64,000 bases of DNA from Lysobacter sp. S4-A87. Lineage in GTDB: Bacteria > Pseudomonadota > Gammaproteobacteria > Xanthomonadales > Xanthomonadaceae. The notes beneath the pieces are model-generated. The model made no database searches and was not told the DNA's origin. It saw only the letters and a list, made by a program, of their open reading frames with translations. Below, piece by piece: positions 9,045 to 17,891 of this stretch (position 1 is its first letter; each line of letters begins with the position of its first letter). The position numbers and the translations under genes were made by a program. Where the stretch lies: NCBI RefSeq assembly GCF_022637455.1, contig NZ_CP093341.1, positions 3,824,506 through 3,888,505 of the forward strand, written 5' to 3'.

Positions 9045-9692
9045 TCAGCGTAGCCAGCGCCGGGCCAGCAGCAGCAACGGACCGGCCGCGGCAATCAGCG
9101 CCCCCGGCAACGGCAGCAGCATCGCCACGACCGGGCCGCTCAGCAGCAGGACAACGCCCCAGCCGACGGCGTCATCGTGCGGTTTCGGCGACGGCATCGC
9201 CGCCAGTCGCGCCGCCAGCACATCGATGCTCAACCGGCCGCCGCCGTGGAAGATCAGCGGAACCAGCATCACCAGGAAAATCAGCGGCAGCTTGTAGTTG
9301 CCAGCGCCGGCATCGCTGATCGCATAGCCCTGGGCCAGTTGCGCCAGGCCCATCCAGTCGGTCGGCCAATGCACTGCGGCAATCGCCACCACCGTCAGCA
9401 CGAACAGCGAGGCGGCGAAGAATCGCGTGCACATCCCGATCAGCAGTGCGATGCCGCCGATAAGTTCGAACCAGGTCGCCATCGTCCAGCTCAGATCGGC
9501 CGGTATCCGGTCGAACGGGAACGGAAACGCCTCCATGATCTGCCCGAACCAGTTCTCGCCGCGCAGTTTCTCGCGACCGGCTTCAAAGAACTCCCAGGCC
9601 AGGACCAGGCGCAGGCCGAGGGGGGCGACCCAGGCGCCCATGCCTTCCAGACGGTTGCGCCAGGTGGTCAGGCCGTACTTGCTGTCGAACAT
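9045..9692 (-). CDS. hvfX: DoxX-family membrane protein of the hvf operon
   Basis: This 215-residue protein has four DoxX-type transmembrane segments plus an extra C-terminal helical region (about 160-215). The DoxX signature [20 protein letters not shown] is at about 27-46. It is the last gene of a set on the same strand that also holds an EGKCG-containing precursor (hvfA), a DUF692/MNIO enzyme (hvfB) and a DUF2063 partner (hvfC). A DoxX member with this neighbourhood is known as HvfX and is thought to help in maturation or copper handling of the modified peptide; the precise role is not settled. The gap to hvfC is 58 bases, so cotranscription is likely. Confidence 0.85.
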   Translation of the reverse strand: MFDSKYGLTTWRNRLEGMGAWVAPLGLRLVLAWEFFEAGREKLRGENWFGQIMEAFPFPFDRIPADLSWTMATWFELIGGIALLIGMCTRFFAASLFVLTVVAIAAVHWPTDWMGLAQLAQGYAISDAGAGNYKLPLIFLVMLVPLIFHGGGRLSIDVLAARLAAMPSPKPHDDAVGWGVVLLLSGPVVAMLLPLPGALIAAAGPLLLLARRWLR

Positions 9693-9750
9693 CGTGGTGC
9701 TCCTTGCTGGACGACGCCGGCATGGCGTCAGTCCTTACAAGAGGCACCCA

Positions 9751-10548
9751 TCAGGCCGATGGATTCGCGCGACGAACGCCAAGCACGACACCGTTGCCGC
9801 GCATCTGCTCCAGCAACGCGGCGCCCTGTTCGACGAACGCAACGATATCGCTGCTGCCGGCTTCGGCGGCCAGCGCCTGAAGGTGCTGGCGGCCATCGAG
9901 CTGCGGTGACTCGCCCAGGCGCTGGACGAGACGGAAGGCCAGCGGACTGAGTTCGGAGAACCGCACCGTGCCGTCGTCGTCGCGACGAAGCAGCAGCAGG
10001 GTAGGTGCTGCGGGAGGTTGGTCGGGCTGGAATTCCGGACCGATGCGGTGCACCGGCCAGGCGTAGGCCAGTGGCCAGGCCAGCGGGGAAAGTGCGGGCG
10101 CGCCGTCGAGCAGGCTGCCGTCGGGGTCGGCACCGGTATCGTCGTCGACCTCGGCGATCTGCAGGGCCAGTTCGACCCATTCGTAGTGCGCCAGTTCCTG
10201 CAGGAACGGCGGATCGCCGGCCTGGTTGCCTTGAGCGCGGCCGCCTTCAGAGCGCAATTCCAGGTAGCGCAGGAACTCGCGCGCGATCTCGGGAAACAGT
10301 GGCGTGTGGCAACGGTGGTCGCGGTAGAAATCGCGCACCAGGGCCTTCCAGGCATCCTCACCGAGAAGCTTGCAGATGACCGGGAAGTTGCCGGACAACA
10401 GGCCTTCGATGTTGTTGAACAGCAGCTCGCGGTAGATCGCCAGGCGGCGATCCTCGAAGCCTTCCGGCGCCGGGCTCGCCTGCGGGTCGCGCAGGTGCCG
10501 GGTCAGCGCGAACTGCTGCGCGCGCAGGCGATCGGGAGCCTCAGCCAT
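9751..10548 (-). CDS. hvfC: DUF2063 partner protein of the MNIO enzyme
   Basis: This 265-residue protein has the DUF2063 domain at its N-terminus (about 8-100, with [20 protein letters not shown] and a following [12 protein letters not shown] string). HvfC-type proteins bind the precursor peptide and present it to the DUF692 oxidase, although the domain was once described as DNA-binding. The C-terminal part (about 110-265) is winged-helix-like in related proteins. The start at 10548 overlaps the end of hvfB by 8 bases, so the two are translationally coupled, as expected for partners that act as a complex. Confidence 0.88.
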   Translation of the reverse strand: MAEAPDRLRAQQFALTRHLRDPQASPAPEGFEDRRLAIYRELLFNNIEGLLSGNFPVICKLLGEDAWKALVRDFYRDHRCHTPLFPEIAREFLRYLELRSEGGRAQGNQAGDPPFLQELAHYEWVELALQIAEVDDDTGADPDGSLLDGAPALSPLAWPLAYAWPVHRIGPEFQPDQPPAAPTLLLLRRDDDGTVRFSELSPLAFRLVQRLGESPQLDGRQHLQALAAEAGSSDIVAFVEQGAALLEQMRGNGVVLGVRRANPSA

Positions 10549-11419
10549 GCGCGCGCCTGGCGTGCGGTGGCGACACGTCGTCCATCACCTTGCGGATGGT
10601 GGCCAGTTCGCCGACCAGTTCGGCGTAGGGCGGAAAGTTGAAGTCGCGCTCGAGCAGCGTCGGGCGCAATCCGTGCACCCGGTAGGCCTCGCCGAGCAGC
10701 GACCAGACCGCGTCCTTGACCGCGGCGCCATGGGTGTCGACCTTGAGGTCGTCGGCTTCGTCGTAGTGGCCGGCGACGTGGATGTAGGCGATGCGTTCGC
10801 GCGGCAGCGCGGCGAGGAATTCACTGGCGTCGTAGCGGTGGTTGATCGCGTTGACGTAGATGTTGTTGACGTCGAGGAGGAGGTCGCAATCGGCCTCGGC
10901 CAGGACGGCATTGATGAAGTCGATCTCGCTCAGCGCCGGCTGGTCGCGATCGGCCGGGGCGGGGGCGTAGTAGGAGACGTTCTCGACCGCGATGCGGCGG
11001 CCGACGATGTCCTGGGTCTGGCGGATGCGCGAGGCGACGTGGTGCACCGCTTCCTCGGTGAACGGAATCGGCAGCAGGTCATAAAGGTGGCCATCGTCGC
11101 TGCAATAGCTCAAGTGCTCGCTGTAGAGCGGCACGCGGTGCAGGTCGAGGAAACGGCGTACGCGATGCAGGAAGGTCTCGTCGAGCGGTGCCACGCCGCC
11201 GAGCGACAGCGACAGGCCGTGGCAGACCAGCGCATGGCGGGAGGTGAGGTCCTGGAGCGCTTCACCGAATCTTCCGCCGACACCGATCCAGTTTTCCGGC
11301 GCGCATTCGAGGAAGTCGAAGTCGCCGGGCGCGGCCGCCTGCAGCGGGCCCAGAAGGGCCCGCCGCAAGCCGAGGCCGGCGGCACCAGGATCAAGCTGGA
11401 CGATGCCGTCCGCGGTCAT
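10541..11419 (-). CDS. hvfB: MNIO (DUF692) multinuclear iron oxidase, RiPP maturase
   Basis: This 292-residue TIM-barrel protein belongs to the DUF692 family, whose members use two or three iron ions and oxygen to modify Cys in ribosomal peptides into oxazolone/thioamide or thiooxazole groups. Metal-binding signatures visible along the barrel are [10 protein letters not shown] (His67), SEHLS (100-104), VENVSYY (Glu146), [10 protein letters not shown] (183-190) and HVAGH (214-218). The start at 11419 is 3 bases after the hvfA stop. The adjacent precursor carries four EGxCG motifs, the likely substrate Cys positions. The chemistry on this particular peptide is inferred from the family. Confidence 0.92.
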   Translation of the reverse strand: MTADGIVQLDPGAAGLGLRRALLGPLQAAAPGDFDFLECAPENWIGVGGRFGEALQDLTSRHALVCHGLSLSLGGVAPLDETFLHRVRRFLDLHRVPLYSEHLSYCSDDGHLYDLLPIPFTEEAVHHVASRIRQTQDIVGRRIAVENVSYYAPAPADRDQPALSEIDFINAVLAEADCDLLLDVNNIYVNAINHRYDASEFLAALPRERIAYIHVAGHYDEADDLKVDTHGAAVKDAVWSLLGEAYRVHGLRPTLLERDFNFPPYAELVGELATIRKVMDDVSPPHARRAHG

Positions 11420-11422
11420 GGC

Positions 11423-11815
11423 TCAGGCCGAGCCACCGCACTTGCCTTCGCCGCACTTGCCTTCACCGGCCTTCTTCTTGTCCTTGTCGGCGCCGCACTT
11501 GCCTTCGCCGGTGGCCTTGGCTTCGTCGGCACTGATGAAGCCGTCCTTGTTGGTGTCGTGTGCGGCGAACTTGCTGGTGTCGCCCTTGTGGGCGGCGCCG
11601 AACTCGGCCTTGGAGACCTTGCCGTCCTTGTCGGTGTCCATCTTGTCGACGCCGCAGCTGCCTTCGGCGGCCTTGGTGTCGGACGCGGCCGCGCCGGCGC
11701 CGAGCATGTAGCCGGAGGCAAGGTCGCTCATCGCGAATGCGGAGCCGGACAGGGCCAGGCCGCCGACGATGGCGCCGAGGGCGAGGGCGATGGGTTTGTT
11801 GGTTTGCTTCGACAT
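11423..11815 (-). CDS. hvfA: HvfA/bufferin-type RiPP precursor with two EF-hand loops
   Basis: This 130-residue precursor has a Sec signal peptide (cleavage near residue 28, LSGSAFA). It contains EGSCG at 51-55 and three EGKCG units at 104-108, 118-122 and 123-127, the pentapeptides whose Cys is modified by MNIO enzymes in HvfA/bufferin peptides. Between them lie two canonical calcium-type EF-hand loops, DTDKDGKVSKAE (60-71) and DTNKDGFISADE (87-98), each with the right ligands at positions 1, 3, 5, 9 and 12. The product is Lys- and Asp-rich and would be periplasmic. A CAGGAGAG ribosome site precedes the ATG at 11815, and an ECF-type promoter lies 52 bases upstream. Role by family: copper binding or buffering; a calcium-responsive element is my inference. 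Confidence 0.87.
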   Translation of the reverse strand: MSKQTNKPIALALGAIVGGLALSGSAFAMSDLASGYMLGAGAAASDTKAAEGSCGVDKMDTDKDGKVSKAEFGAAHKGDTSKFAAHDTNKDGFISADEAKATGEGKCGADKDKKKAGEGKCGEGKCGGSA

Positions 11816-11866
11816 TGGTTCTCTCCTGCGGGTGGTGGCGGGGGATCCGCCTTGGATAACGGTCCG

Positions 11867-11892
11867 GACGATCAGGTTCGAAAATCGGTTCC
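11867..11892 (-). promoter_or_regulatory. ECF sigma-type promoter of the hvf operon
   Basis: On the minus strand the sequence is GGAACC (11892-11887), a 16-base spacer, then CGTC (11870-11867). This is the standard ECF pattern (AAC in the -35, CGTC-like -10). It sits between the ECF sigma gene and hvfA, giving a leader of about 45 bases. Recognition by the neighbouring sigma factor is inferred. Confidence 0.72.
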
Positions 11893-11927
11893 GTTGCCGG
11901 AAAGAGGCACCGGTGGGGCAAAAGGAT

Positions 11928-12443
11928 TCACTGGCTGAGGTAATCGCGTGCCAGTGCGCGTGCGCGATGCAGTCGCGATTTGACGGCTTCGCTTGTTAGT
12001 GCGAGGTGGTCGGCAATCTCGGCGATGGTAAGTCCCTCCAGGTCGCGCAGTAGTACCACTTCCCGGTAGTGGGCGGGCAAGGATTCCAGCGCTGCGGCAA
12101 CATCGTGACGCCACTCGGCTGGCTCAGGCGTGACTACCGGCATGATCTCCTCGGTGATGGCGTCGCCGGTGATCCAGCGCCGACCGCGTTTGAGCCGGTT
12201 GCACTCGCGCTTGACGATGCGGAACGCCCATGAAGTGAAGCATTCGAGCGTGCGCAGGTCGCAGAGCTTGCGTGAAACCGTTATCAGGCTTTCTTGCACG
12301 GCGTCTTCGACATCGTTGATGACGCAATGGAATTCGGCATAGCGGCGCAGGTCCTGGCGTGAACGGCGCAGCACGCGCTCGAGCGCGAACGAGTCGCCCA
12401 TGCGCGCCGCTTCCAGCTCGCCATTGGCCATAAGGTGCTTCAT
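11928..12443 (-). CDS. ECF-family RNA polymerase sigma factor
   Basis: This is a sigma-70 ECF protein of about 171 residues with region 2 (DVEDAVQESLITVSRKL and FTSWAFRIVKRECNRLKR) and region 4 (ALESLPAHYREVVLLRDLEG then IAEIADHLALTSEAVKSRLHRAR, the DNA-binding helix-turn-helix). The ATG at 12443 was preferred because AGGAG lies 11 bases upstream; the frame is open to an ATG at 12500 without a ribosome site. It is directly upstream of hvfABCX on the same strand, and a GGAACC-N16-CGTC promoter lies between. In Caulobacter a bufferin operon is run by an ECF factor (SigF), so this one probably drives hvfABCX. No membrane anti-sigma gene is adjacent, which is unusual. Confidence 0.9.
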   Translation of the reverse strand: MKHLMANGELEAARMGDSFALERVLRRSRQDLRRYAEFHCVINDVEDAVQESLITVSRKLCDLRTLECFTSWAFRIVKRECNRLKRGRRWITGDAITEEIMPVVTPEPAEWRHDVAAALESLPAHYREVVLLRDLEGLTIAEIADHLALTSEAVKSRLHRARALARDYLSQ

Positions 12444-12500
12444 GCCGCGAGGTTCTCCTGACTGAGCTTGGGGCCAGGCGGGGGCCGGCGCATAAGCCAT

Positions 12501-12816
12501 GAGTTGGGGAGGGGGCGGAATGATTCAGCGCGGAGCGATAATCCGCGGCCGTATTTAGAATTCGTTCAGTTCCGCCGCCCGGTGAGGGCGACTGGGTCGC
12601 TGGCCCCTGGAGAGGGCGACGGACCATGGTAGCCAGCCCGCTGGGCGGCAGCCTATCCGGTGCTGGATGGATCACAGGCGGATGCACGGCTGGAGCATTC
12701 ACAGCCGCGGCGCCAACTGTTTGCAGGTGCTGGCGCGGAACCCCGGCCAGCCGGCAGTCGGGCACGCAAGCGCCCGCTGACAAGGATGTTCCCGATGACG
12801 AGTGCCGGGAGCGGTA
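12501..12816. other. Intergenic region, no gene seen
   Basis: These 316 bases lie between the ECF sigma gene and the end of phoU. I see no credible reading frame and no T-run terminator. An A/T-richer patch near 12550-12572 (GTATTTAGAATTCG) may hold the sigma-gene promoter, but I cannot align it to a consensus with confidence. Confidence 0.5.
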
Positions 12817-13527
12817 TCAGAGCGCGCCGGTGGTGCTGCTGTCGTCGCGCTTCTCGCGCGGCGGCAACAGCTCCTCGCCCCTGACCAGGAACCAGACGTT
12901 CTCGGCGATGTTGGTGGCGTGGTCGCCGATCCGCTCGATGTTCTTGGCCATGAACAGCAGGTGCGTGCAGCCGGTGATGCTGCGCGCATCTTCCATCATG
13001 TACGTCAGCAGCTCGCGGAACAGCGCGGTGTAGGCGATATCGATCTCGGCATCGCGGGCGCGAACGCGCTGGGCCAGTTCGATGTTGTTGTCGCGGTAGG
13101 CGGCGAGTACATCGCGCAGCTGCTGTACCGCCAGTGTGCCGATCGCGTGCAGTCCGCTGATGTGCGGCAACGGCGGCGACAGGTTCAGGGCCGTGGAACG
13201 CTTGGCGACATTGGCCGCGTAGTCGCCGATGCGCTCGATGTCGGCCGCGATGCGGATCGCGGACAGGATCTCGCGCAGGTCGCGCGCCATCGGGCCGCGC
13301 AGCGCCAGCTTCATCACGTCGTGGCTGATTTCCAGCTCCAGCGCGTCGATGGCTTCGTCATTGGCGATGATGCGCTCGGCGGCCTTGTCGTCGCGGCGCT
13401 GCACGACATCGAGGGCGGCCTCGAGTTGCGAGGCGGCCATCTCGCCCATCCGCAGGGTTTCGTTGAGCAGCCGGCGCTGCTCTTCGTCGTAGCTCTTGAC
13501 GATGTGGTCGTGCATTTGGGTGCTCAT
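12817..13527 (-). CDS. phoU: Phosphate-specific transport system regulator
   Basis: PhoU links the PstSCAB transporter to the PhoR-PhoB two-component system and represses the regulon when phosphate is plentiful. The 236-residue product has two three-helix PhoU repeats with the characteristic metal-binding strings DIERIGDYAANVAKR (first repeat) and NIERIGDHATNIAENV (second repeat). The ATG at 13527 (MSTQMHDHIVKSYDEE) matches the family N-terminus. It is the last gene of the pst group, 56 bases after pstB. phoB and phoR are not in the window. Confidence 0.96.
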   Translation of the reverse strand: MSTQMHDHIVKSYDEEQRRLLNETLRMGEMAASQLEAALDVVQRRDDKAAERIIANDEAIDALELEISHDVMKLALRGPMARDLREILSAIRIAADIERIGDYAANVAKRSTALNLSPPLPHISGLHAIGTLAVQQLRDVLAAYRDNNIELAQRVRARDAEIDIAYTALFRELLTYMMEDARSITGCTHLLFMAKNIERIGDHATNIAENVWFLVRGEELLPPREKRDDSSTTGAL

Positions 13528-13583
13528 GAAGGGTGTCCTGTGTGATCCCTTCTCCCGCGCACGGTGGAAGGGCTCGAAATGCA

Positions 13584-14435
13584 TCAACCGAAGCGGCCGG
13601 TGATGTAGTCCTCGGTCTGCTGCTTGCTCGGGTTGGAGAAGATCGTTTCGGTGTTGCCGTGTTCGATCAGGTCGCCCAGGTACATGAAGGCCGTGAAGTC
13701 CGACACGCGCGCAGCCTGCTGCATGTTGTGGGTCACGATTGCGATCGTGTAGTCCTTCTTCAGCTCTTCGACCAGCTGCTCGATGCGGCTGGTGGAGATC
13801 GGATCCAGTGCCGAGGTCGGCTCGTCGAGCAGCAGCACGTCCGGGCGCAGGGCCACGGCGCGGGCGATGCACAGACGCTGTTGCTGGCCGCCCGACAGGC
13901 CCAGCGCGCTCTGGCCGAGCTTGTCCTTGACCTCGTCCCACAGCGCGCCCTGGCGCAGGGCATGCTCGACGCGGTCGTTCATGTCGGCCCTGGACAGCTT
14001 CTCGTGGTGGCGGATGCCGTAGGCGACGTTCTCGAAGATCGTCATCGGGAACGGCACGGGTTTCTGGAACACCATGCCGACCTTGCTGCGCAGCCGGTTC
14101 ATCGGATAGCGCGGGTCGAGGATGTTGTCACCGTCGAGCAGCACCTCGCCCCTGGCCTCCAGCTTGGGGTACAGCGCATAGATGCGGTTGAAGATGCGCA
14201 GCAGTGTCGACTTGCCGCAGCCCGAAGGTCCGATCAGCGCGGTGACGCGCTTTTCCGGGATCTCCAGGTTGATTTCCTTCAGCGCATGGAACTTGTCGTA
14301 GTAGAAGTTCAGTCCGCGTGCGGCGAGCTTCACCGGCGCCGTTGCGGCGCTGGCGCGCTCGGGCGTGGCGACCGTAAGGCGGGAGTCGTTCATGGCCGGA
14401 GTCCGGGCGATGCGGGAGGGCGTGAGGTCAGTCAT
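13584..14435 (-). CDS. pstB: Phosphate ABC transporter ATP-binding protein
   Basis: PstB is the ATPase that drives high-affinity phosphate import through PstA/PstC. The 283-residue protein has Walker [10 protein letters not shown] (about 90), the Q-loop FQKPVPFP typical of PstB, the ABC signature LSGGQQQR, Walker [14 protein letters not shown] and a switch His in IVTHNMQQA. The first 35 residues form a variable tail, so the ATG at 14393 (MNDSRLTV) is also possible. Its start overlaps the end of pstA by 8 bases, indicating coupled translation. Confidence 0.97.
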   Translation of the reverse strand: MTDLTPSRIARTPAMNDSRLTVATPERASAATAPVKLAARGLNFYYDKFHALKEINLEIPEKRVTALIGPSGCGKSTLLRIFNRIYALYPKLEARGEVLLDGDNILDPRYPMNRLRSKVGMVFQKPVPFPMTIFENVAYGIRHHEKLSRADMNDRVEHALRQGALWDEVKDKLGQSALGLSGGQQQRLCIARAVALRPDVLLLDEPTSALDPISTSRIEQLVEELKKDYTIAIVTHNMQQAARVSDFTAFMYLGDLIEHGNTETIFSNPSKQQTEDYITGRFG

Positions 14436-15324
14436 GGCTGATTCTGTTTCGAAGCACGATGGCGCGGGCCACCAGGCTGATGAGGAGGACGAACACCGTG
14501 AGGACCAGCGCGCCGGCCCACGCCAGCACCTGCCACGATTCGTAGGGACTGCCGGCGAACTGGTTCATCACCACCGGCACGCTGGCCATCGGCTGGAGGA
14601 CGTTGGTGCTCCAGTACTGGTTGCCGAAGGCGGTGAACAGCAGCGGCGCGGTCTCACCGGAGATGCGTGCCAGTGCCAGCAGCACGCCGGTGACGATGCC
14701 GGCCGAGGCGCTGCGATAGAGCACCTGCACGATCACCTTCCACTGCGGCACGCCCAGCGACAGCGCCGCTTCGCGCATCTGCGCCGGCACCAGTCGCAGC
14801 ATCTCGTCGGTGGTGCGCACCACCACCGGCAACACGATGAACGCCAGCGAGATCGCACCGGCGAGCGCCGAGAAGTTGCCGCCGGACTGCATCACCACCA
14901 GGGTGTAGACGAACAGGCCCAGCACGATGGAGGGCGCCGACAGCAGGATGTCGTTGACGAAGCGGACCACGGTGCCGATCTTGCGTGCGTTGCCGTACTC
15001 GGCCAGCCAGGTGCCGGCGGCGATGCCGAGCGGCGTGCCGATCAGGATCGCGATCGCGCACATGACCGCGCTGCCGAAGAAGGCGTTCATCAGGCCGCCT
15101 TCCTGCATCGGCGGCGGCGTGCTCTGGGTGAACAGCGCCAGGTTGACGCCGCCGATGCCCTTGGACACCAGCGTCCACAGTATCCAGCCCAGGAAGAACA
15201 GGCCGAACATCGCGGCCGCGCAGGCCAGCACGATGGACACGACGTTGACGATGCGGCGCCTGCGGTACAGGCCATCGGAGATGCGATGGTCAGTGGCCTT
15301 CAGGGCCTTGGCGGTGGTGGCCAT
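14428..15324 (-). CDS. pstA: Phosphate ABC transporter permease PstA
   Basis: This 298-residue inner-membrane protein has six predicted helices, the first near 28-55. The cytoplasmic EAA-type loop that contacts PstB is visible near 185-210 ([19 protein letters not shown]). It pairs with PstC to form the channel for phosphate. The ATG at 15324 overlaps the pstC stop codon (TGATG), so the two permease subunits are translationally coupled. Confidence 0.96.
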   Translation of the reverse strand: MATTAKALKATDHRISDGLYRRRRIVNVVSIVLACAAAMFGLFFLGWILWTLVSKGIGGVNLALFTQSTPPPMQEGGLMNAFFGSAVMCAIAILIGTPLGIAAGTWLAEYGNARKIGTVVRFVNDILLSAPSIVLGLFVYTLVVMQSGGNFSALAGAISLAFIVLPVVVRTTDEMLRLVPAQMREAALSLGVPQWKVIVQVLYRSASAGIVTGVLLALARISGETAPLLFTAFGNQYWSTNVLQPMASVPVVMNQFAGSPYESWQVLAWAGALVLTVFVLLISLVARAIVLRNRISHD

Positions 15325-16292
15325 CAGTTGCCCTCCCTGCGCGACAGTTGCATCAGCATCAGGCGGGCAATGGCCAGCACGACGAACGTGACGATGAACA
15401 ACACGAAGCCGAGCAGCAGCAACGCGGAGCGGTAGGTTTCGGTGGCTTCACCGAAGTCGTTGGCGATCAGTGCGGCGATCGTGGTGCCCGGCTCGAGCAG
15501 TGAGGTAGAGAAGTTGACGCTGTTGCCGATGACGAAGGCGACGGCCATGGTCTCGCCGAGCGCGCGGCCGAGTCCGAGGAAGACGCCACCGATCACCGCC
15601 GAGCGGGTGTAGGGCAGGACGATGTCCCAGCTCACTTCCCACTTGGTCGAGCCCAGTGCGTAAGCGGATTCTTTAAGGCGCGTCGGCACGGTCAGGAAGA
15701 CCTCGCGCATCACCGAGGAGATGAAGGGGATCACCATGATCGCCAGCACGATGCCGGCGGTAAGCATGCCGATGCCCAGCGGCGGTCCCTGGAAGAACTG
15801 GCCGATCACCGGCCAGGTGCCGAGGTTGTCGTTGAGCCAGGGCGTGACGTATTCGGTCATCACCGGCACCAGCACGAACAGGCCCCACATGCCGTAGATG
15901 ATCGAGGGGATGCCGGCGAGCAGTTCGATGGCGGTTCCGATCGGACCGCGCGCCCAGCGCGGCGCGACTTCGGTCAGGAAGAAGGCGATGCCGAAGCTGA
16001 CCGGAACCGCGATCAGCATGGCGATGATCGCGGTGACGATCGTGCCGTAGATCGGCACCAGCGCGCCGTACTTGTCCTCGACCGGATTCCATTCGGAGGT
16101 GATGAAGAAATCCAGTCCAGACGCGGCCAGCACGTGGCGACCGCCCCACAGCATCGACAGCGCGGCGCCGGCCAGGGCGATAAGCACGAACACCACCGTG
16201 CCGGTCAGGATGTAGCGGAACAGCTTGTCGTTGCGCGCGTCGTGGTGATCGCGCGAACCGGGCACTGCCGCGGGAATGGTGGTGGCGTTCAT
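15324..16292 (-). CDS. pstC: Phosphate ABC transporter permease PstC
   Basis: This 322-residue inner-membrane subunit has about six helices and a large periplasmic loop after helix 1 (about 55-75, SGLDFFITSEWNPVEDKYGA, typical of PstC). The coupling loop VPTRLKESAYALGSTKWEV lies near 205-223. It is the first gene of pstCAB-phoU. The 224 bases between it and pstS (16517) hold a dispersed repeat pair, which may tune differential expression of the binding protein against the permeases. Confidence 0.96.
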   Translation of the reverse strand: MNATTIPAAVPGSRDHHDARNDKLFRYILTGTVVFVLIALAGAALSMLWGGRHVLAASGLDFFITSEWNPVEDKYGALVPIYGTIVTAIIAMLIAVPVSFGIAFFLTEVAPRWARGPIGTAIELLAGIPSIIYGMWGLFVLVPVMTEYVTPWLNDNLGTWPVIGQFFQGPPLGIGMLTAGIVLAIMVIPFISSVMREVFLTVPTRLKESAYALGSTKWEVSWDIVLPYTRSAVIGGVFLGLGRALGETMAVAFVIGNSVNFSTSLLEPGTTIAALIANDFGEATETYRSALLLLGFVLFIVTFVVLAIARLMLMQLSRREGN

Positions 16293-16353
16293 CGGGGAGA
16301 GGCGTGGCCTTGGTGGTGCGGGCGGGGCAGGGTTCGGATCGTCATTTCAATTC

Positions 16354-16471
16354 GTCATTCCCGCGAAGGCGGGAATCCAGGGACGTTGCTTCTGTCTGCC
16401 CTGGGGAGGGATGGGCAGAGCAAAGCGAGAGCAACTTCCACGTCCATGGATCCCCGCCTTCGCGCGGATGA
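16354..16471. repeat. Paired dispersed inverted repeats between pstS and pstC
   Basis: A copy of the unit beginning GTCATTCCCGCGAAGGCGGG (from 16354) faces an inverted, slightly decayed copy (16441-16471, GTCCATGGATCCCCGCCTTC...). The same unit occurs at 23527, 29843, 46928 and 55736/55812. Each arm folds into a short hairpin and the pair could fold together. It may act as an attenuator or mRNA stabiliser between pstS and pstCAB. Confidence 0.8.
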
Positions 16472-16516
16472 CGAGCTGGCAAAGCCGTGTCCGCGATGCG
16501 GACACGGGCCAGTTAG

Positions 16517-17602
16517 TCACTTGAATTCCGCGGCCCAGTACGCTTCCACCTGCTGCACCAGCGCCGGCGGCAGCGGTACGTAATCCAGCGACTGCGCCTG
16601 CGCCTGGCCGTTCTCGAAGGCCCACTTGAAGAAGGCGAGCGTGTCGGCGCTGCGCTTGGCGTCCTTGGGCTGCTTGTACATCAGGATGAAATTGGTGGCG
16701 GTGATCGGCCAGGCCTGTGCGCCGCTGGCGTTGGTGATCACCAGGTTGAAGTCCTTGGCGTTGGCCCAGTCAGCGCCTTCGGCGGCGGCCTGGAAGCTTT
16801 CCGCACTGGGCTGCACCCAGTTGCCGGCCGCATTCTGCAGCGAGGTGTAGGTCATCTTGTTCTGCGCGGCGTAGGCCAGTTCGACGTAGCCGACCGAACC
16901 CTTGATCTGCTGCACGTAGGAGGCAACGCCTTCGTTGCCCTTGCCGCCGACGCCACCGGGCCACTTCACGGTGGTGCCTTCGCCGATCCCGCTCTTCCAG
17001 GTCGGGCTGACCTTGGACAGGTAGTTGGTGAAGTTGAAGGTGGTGCCCGAACCGTCGGAGCGGTGGACGATGTTGATCTTGGTCGAGGGCAGGGTGAGGC
17101 CCGGGTTGACCGCGGCGACGGCCGGGTCGTTCCAGGTGGTGACCTTGCCCTGGAAGATATCGGCCAGCAGCGTGCCGGTCAGGCGCAGCTTGCCCGGCTC
17201 CATGCCTTCGATGTTGACCACCGGGACCACGCCGCCGATGGCGGAGGGGAACTGGCCGAGTCCGGCCGCGGCCAGGTCTTCGGTCGCCAGCGGTTTGTCG
17301 GAGGAGCCGAAGTCGACGGTGCCGGCCTTGATCTGGGCGATGCCGCCTCCGGAGCCGATCGACTGGTAGTTGACCTTGGCACCGGTGGCCTTGTTGTAGT
17401 CGTCGGACCACTTCGAGATCAGCGGGTAGATGAACGTCGCGCCTGCGCCCGTGATCTGCACGGCGACCTTGTCGCCGGCGGGAGCTGCGGCCGACGTGGC
17501 GTCGCCAGCAGGCGCCTGCGCTTCGCTGGACGGCTTGCAGGCGGTCGCGGTCAGGGCAATGGCGAAGGCGAGGGCGGCAACGCGGGCCGTCGTCGTGTTC
17601 AT
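16517..17602 (-). CDS. pstS: Phosphate-binding lipoprotein PstS (copy 1)
   Basis: This 361-residue periplasmic phosphate-binding protein has a lipoprotein signal (about 1-22, ALTATAC with Cys as lipid site), then an Ala-rich linker and the PstS fold starting at about 50 (VQITGAGATFIYPLISKW). Phosphate ligands are in GAGATF, SIGSGGGI, FGSSD and HRSDGSGTTF. The ATG at 17602 has GGAG 8 bases upstream. It precedes pstC on the same strand. A Pho-box-like site lies at 17683-17700, and a strong terminator separates it from the second pstS gene, so it likely has its own promoter. Two PstS genes in one cluster suggest different affinities or anchoring. Confidence 0.95.
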   Translation of the reverse strand: MNTTTARVAALAFAIALTATACKPSSEAQAPAGDATSAAAPAGDKVAVQITGAGATFIYPLISKWSDDYNKATGAKVNYQSIGSGGGIAQIKAGTVDFGSSDKPLATEDLAAAGLGQFPSAIGGVVPVVNIEGMEPGKLRLTGTLLADIFQGKVTTWNDPAVAAVNPGLTLPSTKINIVHRSDGSGTTFNFTNYLSKVSPTWKSGIGEGTTVKWPGGVGGKGNEGVASYVQQIKGSVGYVELAYAAQNKMTYTSLQNAAGNWVQPSAESFQAAAEGADWANAKDFNLVITNASGAQAWPITATNFILMYKQPKDAKRSADTLAFFKWAFENGQAQAQSLDYVPLPPALVQQVEAYWAAEFK

Positions 17603-17682
17603 GCGCAACTCCGTGTGGGGAGGGAGATATGAATCGGGATCCAAGGCTCTCGCCCCGGGCTGCGCCATTTGATGATCTTTTT

Positions 17683-17700
17683 GTTACACCCCGATGACAT
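17683..17700 (-). promoter_or_regulatory. Pho-box-like PhoB site upstream of pstS copy 1
   Basis: Read on the minus strand, the site is ATGTCATCGGGGTGTAAC. It matches 11 of 14 positions in the two 7-base repeats of the PhoB consensus (CTGTCAT-N4-CTGTCAY). It lies 81 bases before the pstS start codon. Confidence 0.6.
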
Positions 17701-17837
17701 GGAACCGTCACATTTCTGTAGCCAAGCGGGGGGAGGCCTGGGGCGGGGCTTCTGGGGCCCCCTTCGTGGCAAAGGGGGTGCGTCTGCGGCGGGCGTCGAG
17801 GGGCTCAAAGCCTGCCCCCACCCAGGAAGGGCAGGCC

Positions 17838-17865
17838 AAAAAAAAAGCGGGCCCGAAGGCCCGCT
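17838..17865 (-). terminator. Rho-independent terminator after pstS copy 2
   Basis: On the minus strand, an AGCGGGCC-TTCG-GGCCCGCT hairpin is followed by nine Ts. It lies 27 bases after the stop of the pstS gene at 17892-18911, so that gene is probably transcribed mainly alone. Confidence 0.9.
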
Positions 17866-17891
17866 CGTGGGTATTGCCCGAGCCGGAAGGC

